NCBI RefSeq assembly: GCF_029946505.1
Contig: NZ_JARZHG010000006.1
Location: 124,001-188,000 of the forward strand
Length of the DNA: 64,000 nt
Direction of reading: 5' to 3'
Source: Polyangium sp. y55x31
GTDB taxonomy: Bacteria > Myxococcota_A > Polyangia > Polyangiales > Polyangiaceae
The position numbers were made by a program, and so were the translations under genes. The notes under the pieces are model-generated. The model was not told where the DNA came from, did no database searches, and saw nothing but the letters and a program-made list of their open reading frames with translations. Within the stretch, counting starts at the first letter, position 1. Every line of letters begins with the position of its first letter. This document shows positions 24,942 to 33,594 of this stretch, piece by piece.

Positions 24942-26974
24942 GGTTGCGAGACCTGCCCCTTCGGATCGTCGCTCAGGCTGCGGAGGAACTTCGAGGCCTG
25001 CGATCGGGCCTCGGTCACGCGGAAGACCACGAAGTGACCGTCCGAGTCCTCCGGCACCGGCCATTGCGCGAGCACGCCCGTCGCCTTCCCGTCGGCGAGG
25101 TTCCCCGCGAGCCCCGACGCCGGGATCTCCACCGTGCCCGGCCCGCCCCATTCGAGCTCCGGGATCGGCCACTGCGACGGCATGACGAGCGGCAGGCCCA
25201 TCGCGATCGCATGCATCTCGATGCCACGTGTCGGCGAGTAGCTGTCGCCCGAACCGTCGTTGTTCACGCCTTCGGTCATGTAGATGCTCTTCGGCGCCAT
25301 CCCGTCACGCGGCGAGAGGACCACACGTTGCGCGTAATGTAGCGGATCGGTCGCGTCCACGAGCATCTGCGCGAGCGAGAGCGCCGGGTGGAAGAGGTCG
25401 AGCTCCCCCTCCTCCTCGGCCCTCAGGCTCAGGAACACCGTCTTCACGAGCTGCGCGATGCTCGGCGACGGGCTCGTCTTCTGCAGCAGGGTGATGGCCA
25501 TGACCGCCGACGATCCCGAGAGCACGCCGCCGCGCGCTTGATCGTCCGAGGCGAGGAAAAGCGGCCCGTTCAGCCCGCCCTGCGAGTGGCCGAAGAACGT
25601 GAGGCGCGAGCCGTCGAAGCGGATCGGCTGACCCGTGACCGAGATCTTCGCGGGCACCTCCATCTTCGACTCCGTGAAGAGCCGCGCGCGCTGCACCTCG
25701 TCGAGCGCCGACTGCCGGCTGTTCGTCCGGGCCGCGAGGACGTTGTTCACGTTGAAGAAGAGCAGCGAGATCCGCGAGGTATCGCCGTCCTTGGGCGCGC
25801 CCGGCCTGCGGCCGTGGAAGATCTGATCGACGCCCATCGAGGCGATGCATTGCTCGGCCAGGCTACGCGCCGTGCCGTCGTACACGTAGCTGCGGAAGTC
25901 GCCGCCCGTGCCGTGCGCGTAAAGCACGATCGGGTATCCGTTCGCCGGCATCGGGCACGCGGGCGAGTTCGGCACGGTGAGCGAGAAGCGCAGATTGAAG
26001 GTGTCGACGACCGCGGGCGCGCCGTTCTCGTACTTGAACGCGCCGCCGTCGCTCGGCTTCTCGAAGGGAAGCTCGCCCTCCTGGTAATTCGGCGAGGGCC
26101 CGTAGACGCCGAGGTATTCAGTGCGCGCGTCCCACGTGCCGCCGACGACCCACGCGGTCGGGTTCGCGACGGGCGCGGGCACGTTCGCGCGCAGATGATC
26201 CCGCGCCGCGAAGAGCTCCTCCGTCGGATCGTTCGTCCGGAAGACCGCGAGGTGCACGATGCGCGCGCGCTCGATCCCGGCCTTCTCGATCTCCGCCACG
26301 GCCGGCGCGAGCACCTCTTTCGCGACCCGGGCCGCATCGCTCTCGGGGCTCTGCTCGCCGAGCACCTGCGCGAGCTCGTAGCTCTTCGCGATCGAGCCTC
26401 CCGCGACGCCGCGCACGGCGTCGGTCACGACGAGCGCATACCGGGTATGCGGCCGCAGCGGGAACCCGAGCGTCGGCATGAAGGCGAGCGTGTTCGTCGG
26501 GTAATACACGCCCTCCTCCGCGCGGAATTTCAGCGAGACGAGCCTGCGTGTCCCGTGCTCGGGTGACGCGGGATCGATGTCGAGGAGCTGCACCGACGCG
26601 CGCGGGTCGAGCGTGAGCCCCGGGTTTTGCGGGAGCGAGCTCGGATCGAGCGGACCATCGAAGCGCAGGTAGCCCGTGGCCGCCGGCGAGAAGCCGTCGA
26701 GCTTGCGATCCATGAGCGAGATGTACTCGGAGAGGATCGGCACGATGCGCGGGTTCGGATACCCTTCGAGGGGCACGACGCCGTCTTCGAGGCGCAGATC
26801 ACTCGGCCACGGATGATCGAAAAAGGACGTGTCCGCGGGCGCGGTGGGCGACGACGGGGCCACCCAGATCGAGGCGGCCTCGGGCGGCACGGCGGGCTCG
26901 GGACCACATCCGGCGACGCCGAGCAGGATCGAAGACGATACGAGCGCAAAAGAGAAGCTCCGAAGGTCGCGCAT
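24938..26974 (-). CDS. Large lipoprotein alpha/beta hydrolase (VolA-like lipase/esterase)
   Basis: 678 residues. The start ATG 26974 opens a signal peptide ending LLGVAGCGPEP (lipobox). The N-terminal 200 residues (FDHPWPSDLRLEDG, GYPNPRIVPILSEYI, LAFMPTLGFPLRPHTRYALVV) resemble the Ig-like region before the lipase domain of VolA-type surface lipases. The C-terminal hydrolase has YPIVLYAHGTGGDF and FFGHSQGGLNG with nucleophile Ser464. Likely an outer-membrane-anchored esterase or lipase. The upstream in-frame extension is rejected because it precedes the signal peptide. The stop overlaps the next gene's GTG. Confidence 0.83.
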   Translation of the reverse strand: MRDLRSFSFALVSSSILLGVAGCGPEPAVPPEAASIWVAPSSPTAPADTSFFDHPWPSDLRLEDGVVPLEGYPNPRIVPILSEYISLMDRKLDGFSPAATGYLRFDGPLDPSSLPQNPGLTLDPRASVQLLDIDPASPEHGTRRLVSLKFRAEEGVYYPTNTLAFMPTLGFPLRPHTRYALVVTDAVRGVAGGSIAKSYELAQVLGEQSPESDAARVAKEVLAPAVAEIEKAGIERARIVHLAVFRTNDPTEELFAARDHLRANVPAPVANPTAWVVGGTWDARTEYLGVYGPSPNYQEGELPFEKPSDGGAFKYENGAPAVVDTFNLRFSLTVPNSPACPMPANGYPIVLYAHGTGGDFRSYVYDGTARSLAEQCIASMGVDQIFHGRRPGAPKDGDTSRISLLFFNVNNVLAARTNSRQSALDEVQRARLFTESKMEVPAKISVTGQPIRFDGSRLTFFGHSQGGLNGPLFLASDDQARGGVLSGSSAVMAITLLQKTSPSPSIAQLVKTVFLSLRAEEEGELDLFHPALSLAQMLVDATDPLHYAQRVVLSPRDGMAPKSIYMTEGVNNDGSGDSYSPTRGIEMHAIAMGLPLVMPSQWPIPELEWGGPGTVEIPASGLAGNLADGKATGVLAQWPVPEDSDGHFVVFRVTEARSQASKFLRSLSDDPKGQVSQP

Positions 26975-27184
26975 GACGGAAAAGTATGCATGACGGTAGC
27001 CCCCCGCGATAGGCCGGGGGCGCCTGCTTTTCTTGTCGCTCGGCCGCGCAATTTCCGACCCCGCGGCGCCCCGGTCGTTTTCGATTCGCCCCACGCGCCG
27101 TCCGCTCCGCGCGGAGGGCGACGACCCGAGGACCCGGCTTTTCGTCCTTTCCCGGCCTCCTCCGCCCACGCTCGTTCGGCTGCA

Positions 27185-27213
27185 TTGTCCTTTAGATGTG
27201 AATCTTTTATAGG
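27185..27213 (+). promoter_or_regulatory. Sigma-70-like promoter of the SDR-RidA-MarR operon
   Basis: TTGTCC (27185-27190), 17 bases, then TATAGG (27208-27213) in an AT-rich island within GC-rich surroundings. The spacer contains the inverted repeat AGATGTGAATCT, a possible operator for the operon's MarR regulator. The start codon at 27220 is only six bases past the -10 box. Confidence 0.5.
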
Positions 27214-27219
27214 TGCGTC

Positions 27220-27978
27220 ATGTACCTCGCTGGAAAAAATGCCCTGGTCACGGGCGGTGGTCGCGGGATCGGCCGGGCCATCGCCGAACGGCTCGCCCGC
27301 GAGGGCGCGCGCGTCGTCGTCACGGGGCGCACCCAGCCCGAGATCGACGAGGTCGCGAGCGAGATCGGCGGCGTCGCCGTGCGCATGGACGCGAAAGATC
27401 GCGCGAGCGTGAAGGACGCGATCGAGGTCATCCGCGCAGCGGGTCCCGTGGACGTGCTCGTGAACAACGCGGGCTTCGCGGAGTCTTTGCCCTTCGACCG
27501 CACGACGGACGAGATCTGGGACGACCTGCTCGAAGTGAACGTGACCCACGCGTTTGCCCTCTGCCGCGCGTTCGTTCCCGGCATGATCGAGCGTGGCTTC
27601 GGCCGCGTGATCAACGTGGCCTCGAACGCGGGCCTCGTCGGCTACGGATACAGCGTGGCTTACTGCGCCTCGAAGCACGCGATGGTCGGCATGACGCGCG
27701 CGCTCGCCGTGGAGATCGCGAAGTCGCCCGTCACGGTCAACGCCGTATGCCCGGGATGGACGCGGACGCGCATGGGCGAGGAGGCGACCACGCGGATCGC
27801 GCAAAAAACCGGTCGCAGCGCCGACGCGGCGCACAAGATCCTCGCGAACATGTCACCGCAGCAGCGCTTCGCCGAACCCGAGGAGATCGCCCACATCGTG
27901 GCCATGCTTTGCGCGCCCGAGGCCCGCAGCGTGCACGGCCAGGCCATCCCCATCGACGGCGGCCAGGTCATGAAATAG
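27220..27978 (+). CDS. Short-chain dehydrogenase/reductase (beta-hydroxyacyl dehydrogenase type)
   Basis: 252 residues, classical SDR. It has NAD(P) loop TGGGRGIG, DVLVNNAG, catalytic Ser in INVASNAG, YCASKHA (Tyr-x3-Lys) and PGWTRTRM. Overall it resembles 3-hydroxyacyl-CoA or FabG-type enzymes such as BadH and 3-hydroxybutyrate dehydrogenase. It leads a five-gene operon for CoA-thioester catabolism (RidA-like, MarR, enoyl-CoA hydratase family, acyl-CoA dehydrogenase). The probable role is oxidation of a 3-hydroxyacyl-CoA intermediate; the substrate is not visible. The next gene starts 16 bases after the stop. Confidence 0.92.
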   Translation: MYLAGKNALVTGGGRGIGRAIAERLAREGARVVVTGRTQPEIDEVASEIGGVAVRMDAKDRASVKDAIEVIRAAGPVDVLVNNAGFAESLPFDRTTDEIWDDLLEVNVTHAFALCRAFVPGMIERGFGRVINVASNAGLVGYGYSVAYCASKHAMVGMTRALAVEIAKSPVTVNAVCPGWTRTRMGEEATTRIAQKTGRSADAAHKILANMSPQQRFAEPEEIAHIVAMLCAPEARSVHGQAIPIDGGQVMK

Positions 27979-27994
27979 GAAGGCGGAAAAGGCC

Positions 27995-28414
27995 ATGAAC
28001 GACAAGCTCACCTTCGTGAACCCGGAGGGCTTTTTGCCCCCCAAGGGATACTCGAACGGCGCCCTGGTCTCGGGACCCACGCTCCTCGTGGCCGGTCAGG
28101 TCGGCTGGAACGCGAGGTGCGAGTTCGAGACCGACGACCTCGCCGAGCAGTTCGCGCAGGCGCTCGACAACGTGATCGCCGTCGTGCGCGCCGCCGGCGG
28201 GAGCCCCACGGATCTCGCCAAGATGACCGTGTATGTGACGGATCTCGACGCCTACCGCGGGTCGCTCAAGGCGATCGGGCAAGCGTGGCGCGCGCGGCTC
28301 GGCAAGCACTTCCCCGCGATGGCGCTGCTCGGCGTCGCGGGCCTCGTGGAGCCGCGCGCCAAGGTCGAGATCGAGGCCGTGGCCGTGCTTCGTGGGGCGA
28401 CGGATCCGGCGTGA
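27995..28414 (+). CDS. RidA (YjgF/YER057c/UK114) superfamily protein
   Basis: 139 residues with RidA marks SNGALVSGPTLLVAGQVGWN, VIAVVRAAGGSPTDLAKMTVYVTD and a C-terminal VEIEAVAV. The archetypal Arg before PxxxVEIEA appears replaced (LVEPRAKVEIEA), so it is probably not a canonical 2-aminoacrylate deaminase but a pathway-specific subgroup member. RidA-like proteins often hydrolyse imine/enamine intermediates, which suggests a nitrogen-containing intermediate in this operon (inference). The stop overlaps the GTG of the regulator. Confidence 0.9.
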   Translation: MNDKLTFVNPEGFLPPKGYSNGALVSGPTLLVAGQVGWNARCEFETDDLAEQFAQALDNVIAVVRAAGGSPTDLAKMTVYVTDLDAYRGSLKAIGQAWRARLGKHFPAMALLGVAGLVEPRAKVEIEAVAVLRGATDPA

Positions 28415-28992
28415 GGCGAGGCGCGCCGACACGCAGGCCCGTGAGCGCGCAGCCCGCGGGCAAGGGCGAGCAGAACCCCTCCGTACGCGCGTGGGTGCGC
28501 ATCCTCGCCGTGCAGAAGTCCGCGCTCGCCGCGATCCGCGACGACCTCGAGCACGAGATGACCTTGCCGCGCTTCGATCTGCTCTCGAACCTCGTGCGCG
28601 AGGACGGTCAGACCCTCGCGTCGCTCTCGCGCTCGATGCTGGTGACGGCGGGCAACATCACCGGCCTCGTCGATCGCGCCGCGCGCGACGGGCTCGTCGA
28701 GCGCAGGGCCGATCCGAACGATCGGCGCGCCTGGCGCGTGCACCTCACCCCGAAGGGCCAGCTCGCCTTCCAGCGCGCCGAGCGCCGCCACGCCGCGCGC
28801 GTCTCCAAGCTGTTCTCGTCGCTCAGCGGCAGCGAGCTGTCGAGCCTCGTGCGGATGCTCGACAAGGTACGACAAACCATCCGCGGACCCGAGCTCTCGG
28901 CCGTCCGCGGCCCGCGCGGCGAGGCTCGCCGCACCCCCGAGCGCGGCACGGGCAGGCGCCGCGCCCGCGCCAAATCCGAGGAAGACACGTGA
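28411..28992 (+). CDS. MarR-family transcriptional regulator
   Basis: 193 residues from GTG 28411 (four-base overlap with the RidA-like gene); GTG 28441 is an alternative. The winged-helix core reads LPRFDLLSNLVREDGQTLASLSRSMLVTAGNITGLVDRAARDGLV, with the wing ERRADPNDRRAWRVHLTPKG, typical of MarR. The tail is Arg-rich. MarR proteins usually repress their own operon and release DNA on binding a ligand such as an aryl-CoA. The AT-rich inverted repeat before 27220 is a candidate operator. Confidence 0.9.
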   Translation: MRRGAPTRRPVSAQPAGKGEQNPSVRAWVRILAVQKSALAAIRDDLEHEMTLPRFDLLSNLVREDGQTLASLSRSMLVTAGNITGLVDRAARDGLVERRADPNDRRAWRVHLTPKGQLAFQRAERRHAARVSKLFSSLSGSELSSLVRMLDKVRQTIRGPELSAVRGPRGEARRTPERGTGRRRARAKSEEDT

Positions 28993-29843
28993 CCCTCTCG
29001 CCGAAGACCTTTGACCTCGAAATATCCCGCGGCATCGCCCAGATCACCCTGAACCGGCCCGAGCGCCTGAACGCGCTCACCTTCGAGGTGTACGGCGAGC
29101 TCGCCCAGACCTTCCGCTCCCTGGAGAAGGCCGACGACGCGCGCGCCGTGGTGATCACCGGCAAGGGCCGCGGCTTCTGCTCGGGCGGCGACGTCGAGGG
29201 CATCATCGCCGAGCTCTTCGCCCGCGACATCACGGGCCTCGTCGAGTTCACGCGCGTGACGGGCGCCCTCATCCAGAGCATCGCGGAGCTGCGGAGGCCC
29301 GTGATCGCCGCCGTGAACGGCGTCGCCGTGGGCGCGGGCGCGGTCATCGCCACGGCCTGCGACATGCGCATCTTCGCGGAGAGCGCGCGCATCGGCTTCA
29401 TCTTCCCGCGCGTCGGGCTCTCGGGGGCGGACATGGGCGCATCGTTCCTCTTGCCCCGCATCGTCGGCCGAGGAAGGGCCGCGGAGCTTCTGTTCTTCGG
29501 GGATCTGATCGGCGCCGAGGAGGCGCACCGCATCGGGCTCGCGAACCGCGTCGTGCCCGACGCCGACGTCCTCGCCACGGCTCGCGGCTGGGCCGAGCGC
29601 CTCGCGAAGGGACCGACGTTCGCGCATCGCATGACGAAGCAGATGCTGGAGAGTGAGCACGGCTTGACCCTCGCCGCCGCGATCGAGGCCGAGGCGCAGG
29701 CGCAGGCGCTCTGCATGGCGCACCCCGATTTCCGCGAGGCCTACGAGGCGAACAAGGTGAAGCGCCCGGCGCGCTTCCTCGGCGCGGAGATCTGCGACCC
29801 GCCGCCGGCCGCGCCGAAGGCCGACGCAGGGAGCGAGACATGA
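28989..29843 (+). CDS. Enoyl-CoA hydratase/isomerase family protein
   Basis: 284 residues from GTG 28989, overlapping the MarR stop. It has the crotonase fold: ISRGIAQITLNRPERLNALT, oxyanion-hole segment GKGRGFCSGGDVEG and VNGVAVGAGAVIATACDMRI. In the catalytic region FPRVGLSGADMGASFLLPR, the first glutamate of classical hydratases is replaced by Arg and the second by Asp. It is therefore probably not a standard crotonase and may be a ring-cleavage or isomerase-type member. Position in the operon suggests action on the same CoA ester as the SDR and acyl-CoA dehydrogenase. Confidence 0.9.
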   Translation: MTLSPKTFDLEISRGIAQITLNRPERLNALTFEVYGELAQTFRSLEKADDARAVVITGKGRGFCSGGDVEGIIAELFARDITGLVEFTRVTGALIQSIAELRRPVIAAVNGVAVGAGAVIATACDMRIFAESARIGFIFPRVGLSGADMGASFLLPRIVGRGRAAELLFFGDLIGAEEAHRIGLANRVVPDADVLATARGWAERLAKGPTFAHRMTKQMLESEHGLTLAAAIEAEAQAQALCMAHPDFREAYEANKVKRPARFLGAEICDPPPAAPKADAGSET

Positions 29844-31006
29844 GCGGGCGCTTTTCGCTCTCCGTCCCGGACCTCGCGCCGTTCTTCGAGCAGCGCCACC
29901 ACGAGCTCGCGACCCTTCTCCAAAGCGAGCACCTCGGCGTGCTCGGGACGACCGAGGATCCGGTCGAGATCGCGCGCCTCCTCGGCGATCCCCTCGGCCT
30001 CTACGCGTACCTCGTGCCCGAGGCTTACGGCGGGGCCACGACGGGGCGCCCCGTCGACCTCGCGTACATCGACGTGCGCGCGCTCGTCCTTGTGCGCGAG
30101 GCGCTCGGCCAGATCTCGGCGCAGGCCGACTCGATCTTCGCGGTGCAGGGTCTCGGCACCTATCCGATCCTCCTCGGCGGCTCGCAGGACCTCATCGCCG
30201 AAGTCGTGCCCGACGTCGTGCGAGGCCGCCGCCTCGGGGCCTTCGCGCTCACCGAGCCCGAGGCGGGCAGCGACGTCGCCTCCTTGCGCACGGTCGCGCG
30301 CAAGGACGGTGATGCCTGGGTGCTCGACGGGGAAAAGACGCTCATCTCGAACGTTCCGATCGCCGATCATCACGTGGTCTTCGCGAACGCCGATCCCTCG
30401 CTCGGCAGGAAGGGCATCACGGCGTTCTACGTCCCGAAGGGCGCGCCCGGCCTGACGCTCGAGCCGCTGCCGATGAGCGCGCATCCGCTCGGCCGCCTTC
30501 GCCTCGAAGGCTGCCGTGTGCCGAACGAGCACGTGCTCGGGCACGTGGGCGCGGGCTTCCGCATCGCGATGGAGACGCTCGACGCGTTCCGCATCTCCGT
30601 GGGCGCGGCGGCGAACGGGATGGCCGCGCGGGCGCTCACGGCGACGATCGATCACGTGAAGCGAAGGCGCCAGTTCGGCGCGCCGCTCGCGGATCGGCAG
30701 ATCGTGCAGGCGTACCTCGCGGAGATGGCGACGGAGCTCGACGCGGCGCGGCTGCTCGTGGCGCGCGCCGCGCATCGACGCGACACCACGGGCGAGCGCG
30801 TCACGAGCCTGGCCGCGATGGGCAAGATGTACGCGACCGAGGCCGCGCAACGCATCATCGACAAGGCGGTGCAGCTCCACGGCGGGATCGGCGTGCTCGA
30901 AGGGAGCGAGGTGGAGCGGCTTTATCGGGAGATCCGGCCGCTGCGCATCTACGAGGGGACGACGGAGATCCAGAAGCTCGTCATCGCGAAGGCCCTCCTC
31001 GGCTGA
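29840..31006 (+). CDS. Acyl-CoA dehydrogenase
   Basis: 388 residues, standard length. Motifs are [17 protein letters not shown] (FAD/substrate loop), [24 protein letters not shown] and [36 protein letters not shown] (cut short here), with the usual base position Glu372 in YEGT. It introduces an alpha-beta double bond into an acyl-CoA and passes electrons to ETF. It is last in the operon, overlapping the preceding stop by four bases. A hairpin at 30988-31018 spans its stop codon. Confidence 0.94.
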   Translation: MSGRFSLSVPDLAPFFEQRHHELATLLQSEHLGVLGTTEDPVEIARLLGDPLGLYAYLVPEAYGGATTGRPVDLAYIDVRALVLVREALGQISAQADSIFAVQGLGTYPILLGGSQDLIAEVVPDVVRGRRLGAFALTEPEAGSDVASLRTVARKDGDAWVLDGEKTLISNVPIADHHVVFANADPSLGRKGITAFYVPKGAPGLTLEPLPMSAHPLGRLRLEGCRVPNEHVLGHVGAGFRIAMETLDAFRISVGAAANGMAARALTATIDHVKRRRQFGAPLADRQIVQAYLAEMATELDAARLLVARAAHRRDTTGERVTSLAAMGKMYATEAAQRIIDKAVQLHGGIGVLEGSEVERLYREIRPLRIYEGTTEIQKLVIAKALLG

Positions 31007-31018
31007 GGAGCGGCCTTC
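30988..31018. terminator. Bidirectional hairpin terminator spanning the acyl-CoA dehydrogenase stop
   Basis: GAAGGCC-CTCCTC, loop GGCT, then GAGGAG, one bulged C, and GGCCTTC: a 13-bp interrupted stem between convergent genes only 13 bases apart. It should end both transcripts. Confidence 0.7.
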
Positions 31019-31019
31019 G

Positions 31020-31928
31020 TCAGGGGTGCTGCGCCTTCCGGATCGTCTCGACCAGCCGCTGCGCGGCCTCGGCGTCGTCGGCGACGAGCGCCATGTCGTA
31101 CCAGGTCCCCAGCCTCTCGCGATCGGAGGACCGTCGGATCCACTCGCGGACCGCCGGCTCGAGCACGCCCAGGCGGCGGCTCAGGATCCGGATGACGGTC
31201 TCCGCTTGGATCCGTATCTCGCCTGTGGTCTCCCCCTTCGCCTCGCCTCTCGCGAAGATGCTCTGGTACAGCTCGCTTGCCATGAGTCGTTCCTCCGAGA
31301 TGTACATTTTCAGCAGCCGGGTCGGCACATCCTCCGCCTCGGCCACGAACCACAGCACTGCCAGATAATCCGCACGCTCTCCCGAGCTGAGCTCCCTCTT
31401 CGCCTCGATTCTACCACACGCCTCGCGCACCACCTCCCTGTGGGCGCCATCCCGCGTCAACGTGACCAGCGGCCAGAGCGGAAGCGGCGCCTGCGAGAGG
31501 AGCTCCTCCCAGCCGAGCGCGCGCAAGTTGATCCGCTGGAAAATCGCCTGCGATGCGCTCGTCTCCAGGGACGCGCCAAACCGAAGCCCGCGCTCGGTCA
31601 CGACGGGTTCGTCCGCGTCGCCGTAGAGGTCCCAGACCTGCGAGAGCACCGGGAGGCGCTCGCGGCGGTAGAGGCGGATCTGTGCCTCGGCGATGTCGAT
31701 CGCGAGCTCGTCGCTTCCTTGGTGCCTGCGGTGAAACTCGAGGTGCGCCACGGTGCGCGCGCCGTTACGGACGATCAGGTAGCTCCCATCGATGTCGCGC
31801 CCACGCGCGGGCAGATCACTCGGTAACGGGCCGATCACCAGGATCGTCGGATCGCCGAGCCCGAACTGCAGGAAGGCCTCGGGCCTGTGCTGCAGCAAAT
31901 ACTTCAGGGACTGGTCGAAGGACTCCAT
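31020..31928 (-). CDS. Rpn/YhgA-like PD-(D/E)XK nuclease (transposase-related)
   Basis: 302 residues from ATG 31928 (MESFDQSLKYLLQHRPEAFLQ). The pattern DGSYLIVRNGARTVAHLEFHRRHQGSD has the Asp...Glu-x-His/Lys arrangement of the Rpn/PDDEXK family. It is followed by YRRERLPVLSQVWDLYGD and a C-terminal helical region with ARGEAKGETTGEIRIQAETVIRIL (cut short), as in proteins annotated as recombination-promoting nucleases. These genes are often scattered and mobile, but no inverted repeats or target duplication are visible. It diverges from the OYE gene. Confidence 0.8.
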   Translation of the reverse strand: MESFDQSLKYLLQHRPEAFLQFGLGDPTILVIGPLPSDLPARGRDIDGSYLIVRNGARTVAHLEFHRRHQGSDELAIDIAEAQIRLYRRERLPVLSQVWDLYGDADEPVVTERGLRFGASLETSASQAIFQRINLRALGWEELLSQAPLPLWPLVTLTRDGAHREVVREACGRIEAKRELSSGERADYLAVLWFVAEAEDVPTRLLKMYISEERLMASELYQSIFARGEAKGETTGEIRIQAETVIRILSRRLGVLEPAVREWIRRSSDRERLGTWYDMALVADDAEAAQRLVETIRKAQHP

Positions 31929-31954
31929 GGTTTGGCGCTGCGAAACCCCACGGT

Positions 31955-32000
31955 AAAACCCTCCGTGTTGCGCGGCAAATTTGCGACGCCTACGGGTTTT
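31955..32000. promoter_or_regulatory. Nested palindrome in a divergent promoter region (candidate operator)
   Basis: AAAACCC (31955-31961) pairs with GGGTTTT (31994-32000). Between them lies the perfect palindrome GCAAATTTGC (31975-31984). The whole is AT-rich against GC-rich flanks and lies in the 125-base gap between the Rpn-like gene and the oxidoreductase gene. It may be an operator or a cruciform; no assignment to a regulator is possible. Confidence 0.4.
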
Positions 32001-32053
32001 TCCTTGCGCTTCGGCCTGCACGTGGTTCGGAGTCTTCCCTCCCCGGTCCTGCC

Positions 32054-33529
32054 ATGTGGAAGCCAAAGGAGCGCATCCGCCATCCCCTCCCCGAGGACCG
32101 GCCTCCCACGGCCGAGGAAGCCGCTCGCTCGCGCCTCTTCTCGCCGCTCACCCTCGCCTCCGGCCTCACGCTCGCCGATCGCACCTGGGTCCCCGCCATG
32201 GTCCCCTGGCGCGCGACCGAGGAGGGGTTCGTCACGAAGGACGTGCTCGACTGGTATGGACGTTTCGCCGAGGGAGAGCCGGGCGTGCTCGTCGTCGAGG
32301 CGACCGGGATCCGCGACGTCCCGAGCGGGCCGCTCCTGCGCATCGGGCACGATCGGTTCGTCCCCGGGCTCGCCGAGCTCACGCGCCGCGTCCGCGAAGA
32401 GAGCGGCGGCCGCACCCGCCTTTTCGTCCAGATCATCGATTTCCTGCGCATCCGCAGGCGCCCGCCGCACGAAAAATTCCTGGAGACGCACCTCGCCCTC
32501 ACCCCGGCGCACCGGAGGAACCTGGAGCGCGAGACCGGCGATGCCTGGTGGGCCGAGGCCCCGGACGCGAGCATCCGCGAGTTTTTGCGGACCACGAGCG
32601 ACGAGATGCTCGATCGGATCCTCGACCCGCGCGAGCTCGAAGCGCTCCGCTTCGGGGCGCGCGAGCGCGTCACCGACATCCACGAGCCCCACATCCGCGA
32701 CCTTCCGCGCGTCCTGCCCTCGCTCTTCGCAGAGGCCGCCCGGCGCGCGAAGGACGCCGGATTCGACGGCGTCGAGCTGCATTACGCGCACGCCTACACG
32801 ATGGCCTCGTTCCTCTCCGCCCGGAACGATCGCAAGGACGGTTATGGCGGATCGCGCGACGCACGCGCGCGCCTGCCGCTCGAGGTCCATGCCGCCGTGC
32901 GCGAAGCCGTCGGCCGCTCGTACACCGTCGGATGCCGCTTCCTCTGCGACGAGATCATCGAAGGCGGAAGCCGCATCGACGACGCGATCCATTACGGCCT
33001 CCTCTTCGCCCGCGCCGGCATGGACTTTCTCTCTCTGTCCACCGGCGGCAAATTCGAGGATTCGAAGCAACCCAAGGTAGGCGAGGCCGCTTATCCCTAC
33101 ACCGGACCGAGCGGCTACGAGTGCATGCCCACCGCCCTCTCCGACGCGCGTGGCCCCTTCGCGCGCAACGTCGAAAAGCAGGCACGCATTCGCGCCGCCC
33201 TCCGCGCCGAGGGCCTCGAAACGCCCACCGTCGCCGCCGGCGGCATTGGCACATTCGTCCAGGCCGAATCCATTCTCGCCCGCGGCGAGGCCGATCTCAT
33301 TGCCGCGGCGCGCCAGTCGCTCGCCGATCCCGACTGGTTCCGCAAGCACCGCGAAGGCCGCGGCGCCGAGGTGCGGCGTTGCATCTACTCGAATTACTGT
33401 GAGGCGCTCGACCAGCGTCACCGTCAGGTCACCTGCCAGCTCTGGGATCGTCAGGATCTCGACGATCCGGACGCGCCGCGCAGCATCGAGGGAAACCGCA
33501 GGCTCGTCGCGCCCCGCTGGGATCGGTGA
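32054..33529 (+). CDS. Old Yellow Enzyme family NADH:flavin oxidoreductase
   Basis: 491 residues from ATG 32054. It is a TIM-barrel flavoprotein of OYE type: PLTLASGLTLADRTWVPAMVPW at the start, FDGVELHYAHAYTMASFLSARNDRKDGYGGS (cut short) as the classic GV-x-H/H-Y motif region, and ETPTVAAGGIGTFVQAESIL with phosphate-binding Gly residues. The tail SNYCEALDQRHRQVTCQLWDR is unusual, with two cysteines. It has no C-terminal NAD-binding domain. Being near the CoA-thioester operon, it may reduce an unsaturated ring intermediate (inference). Confidence 0.88.
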   Translation: MWKPKERIRHPLPEDRPPTAEEAARSRLFSPLTLASGLTLADRTWVPAMVPWRATEEGFVTKDVLDWYGRFAEGEPGVLVVEATGIRDVPSGPLLRIGHDRFVPGLAELTRRVREESGGRTRLFVQIIDFLRIRRRPPHEKFLETHLALTPAHRRNLERETGDAWWAEAPDASIREFLRTTSDEMLDRILDPRELEALRFGARERVTDIHEPHIRDLPRVLPSLFAEAARRAKDAGFDGVELHYAHAYTMASFLSARNDRKDGYGGSRDARARLPLEVHAAVREAVGRSYTVGCRFLCDEIIEGGSRIDDAIHYGLLFARAGMDFLSLSTGGKFEDSKQPKVGEAAYPYTGPSGYECMPTALSDARGPFARNVEKQARIRAALRAEGLETPTVAAGGIGTFVQAESILARGEADLIAAARQSLADPDWFRKHREGRGAEVRRCIYSNYCEALDQRHRQVTCQLWDRQDLDDPDAPRSIEGNRRLVAPRWDR

Positions 33530-33594
33530 TTCGTGTATTCTCACCGGAACAGCGCCCCGCCGCGCGGGCGCCCTTGAAGAAAGAGTGGCTTTCC

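Noticed and set aside
29840-31006. Acyl-CoA dehydrogenase as an epoxyketone-forming partner of the NRPS-PKS
   Set aside because: It is locked by overlaps into a catabolic operon 11 kb away and separated by many unrelated genes, so I keep it only as a remote possibility.
31020-31928. Insertion sequence
   Set aside because: The Rpn-like gene is transposase-related, but no terminal inverted repeats, target duplication or second transposase gene were found around it.
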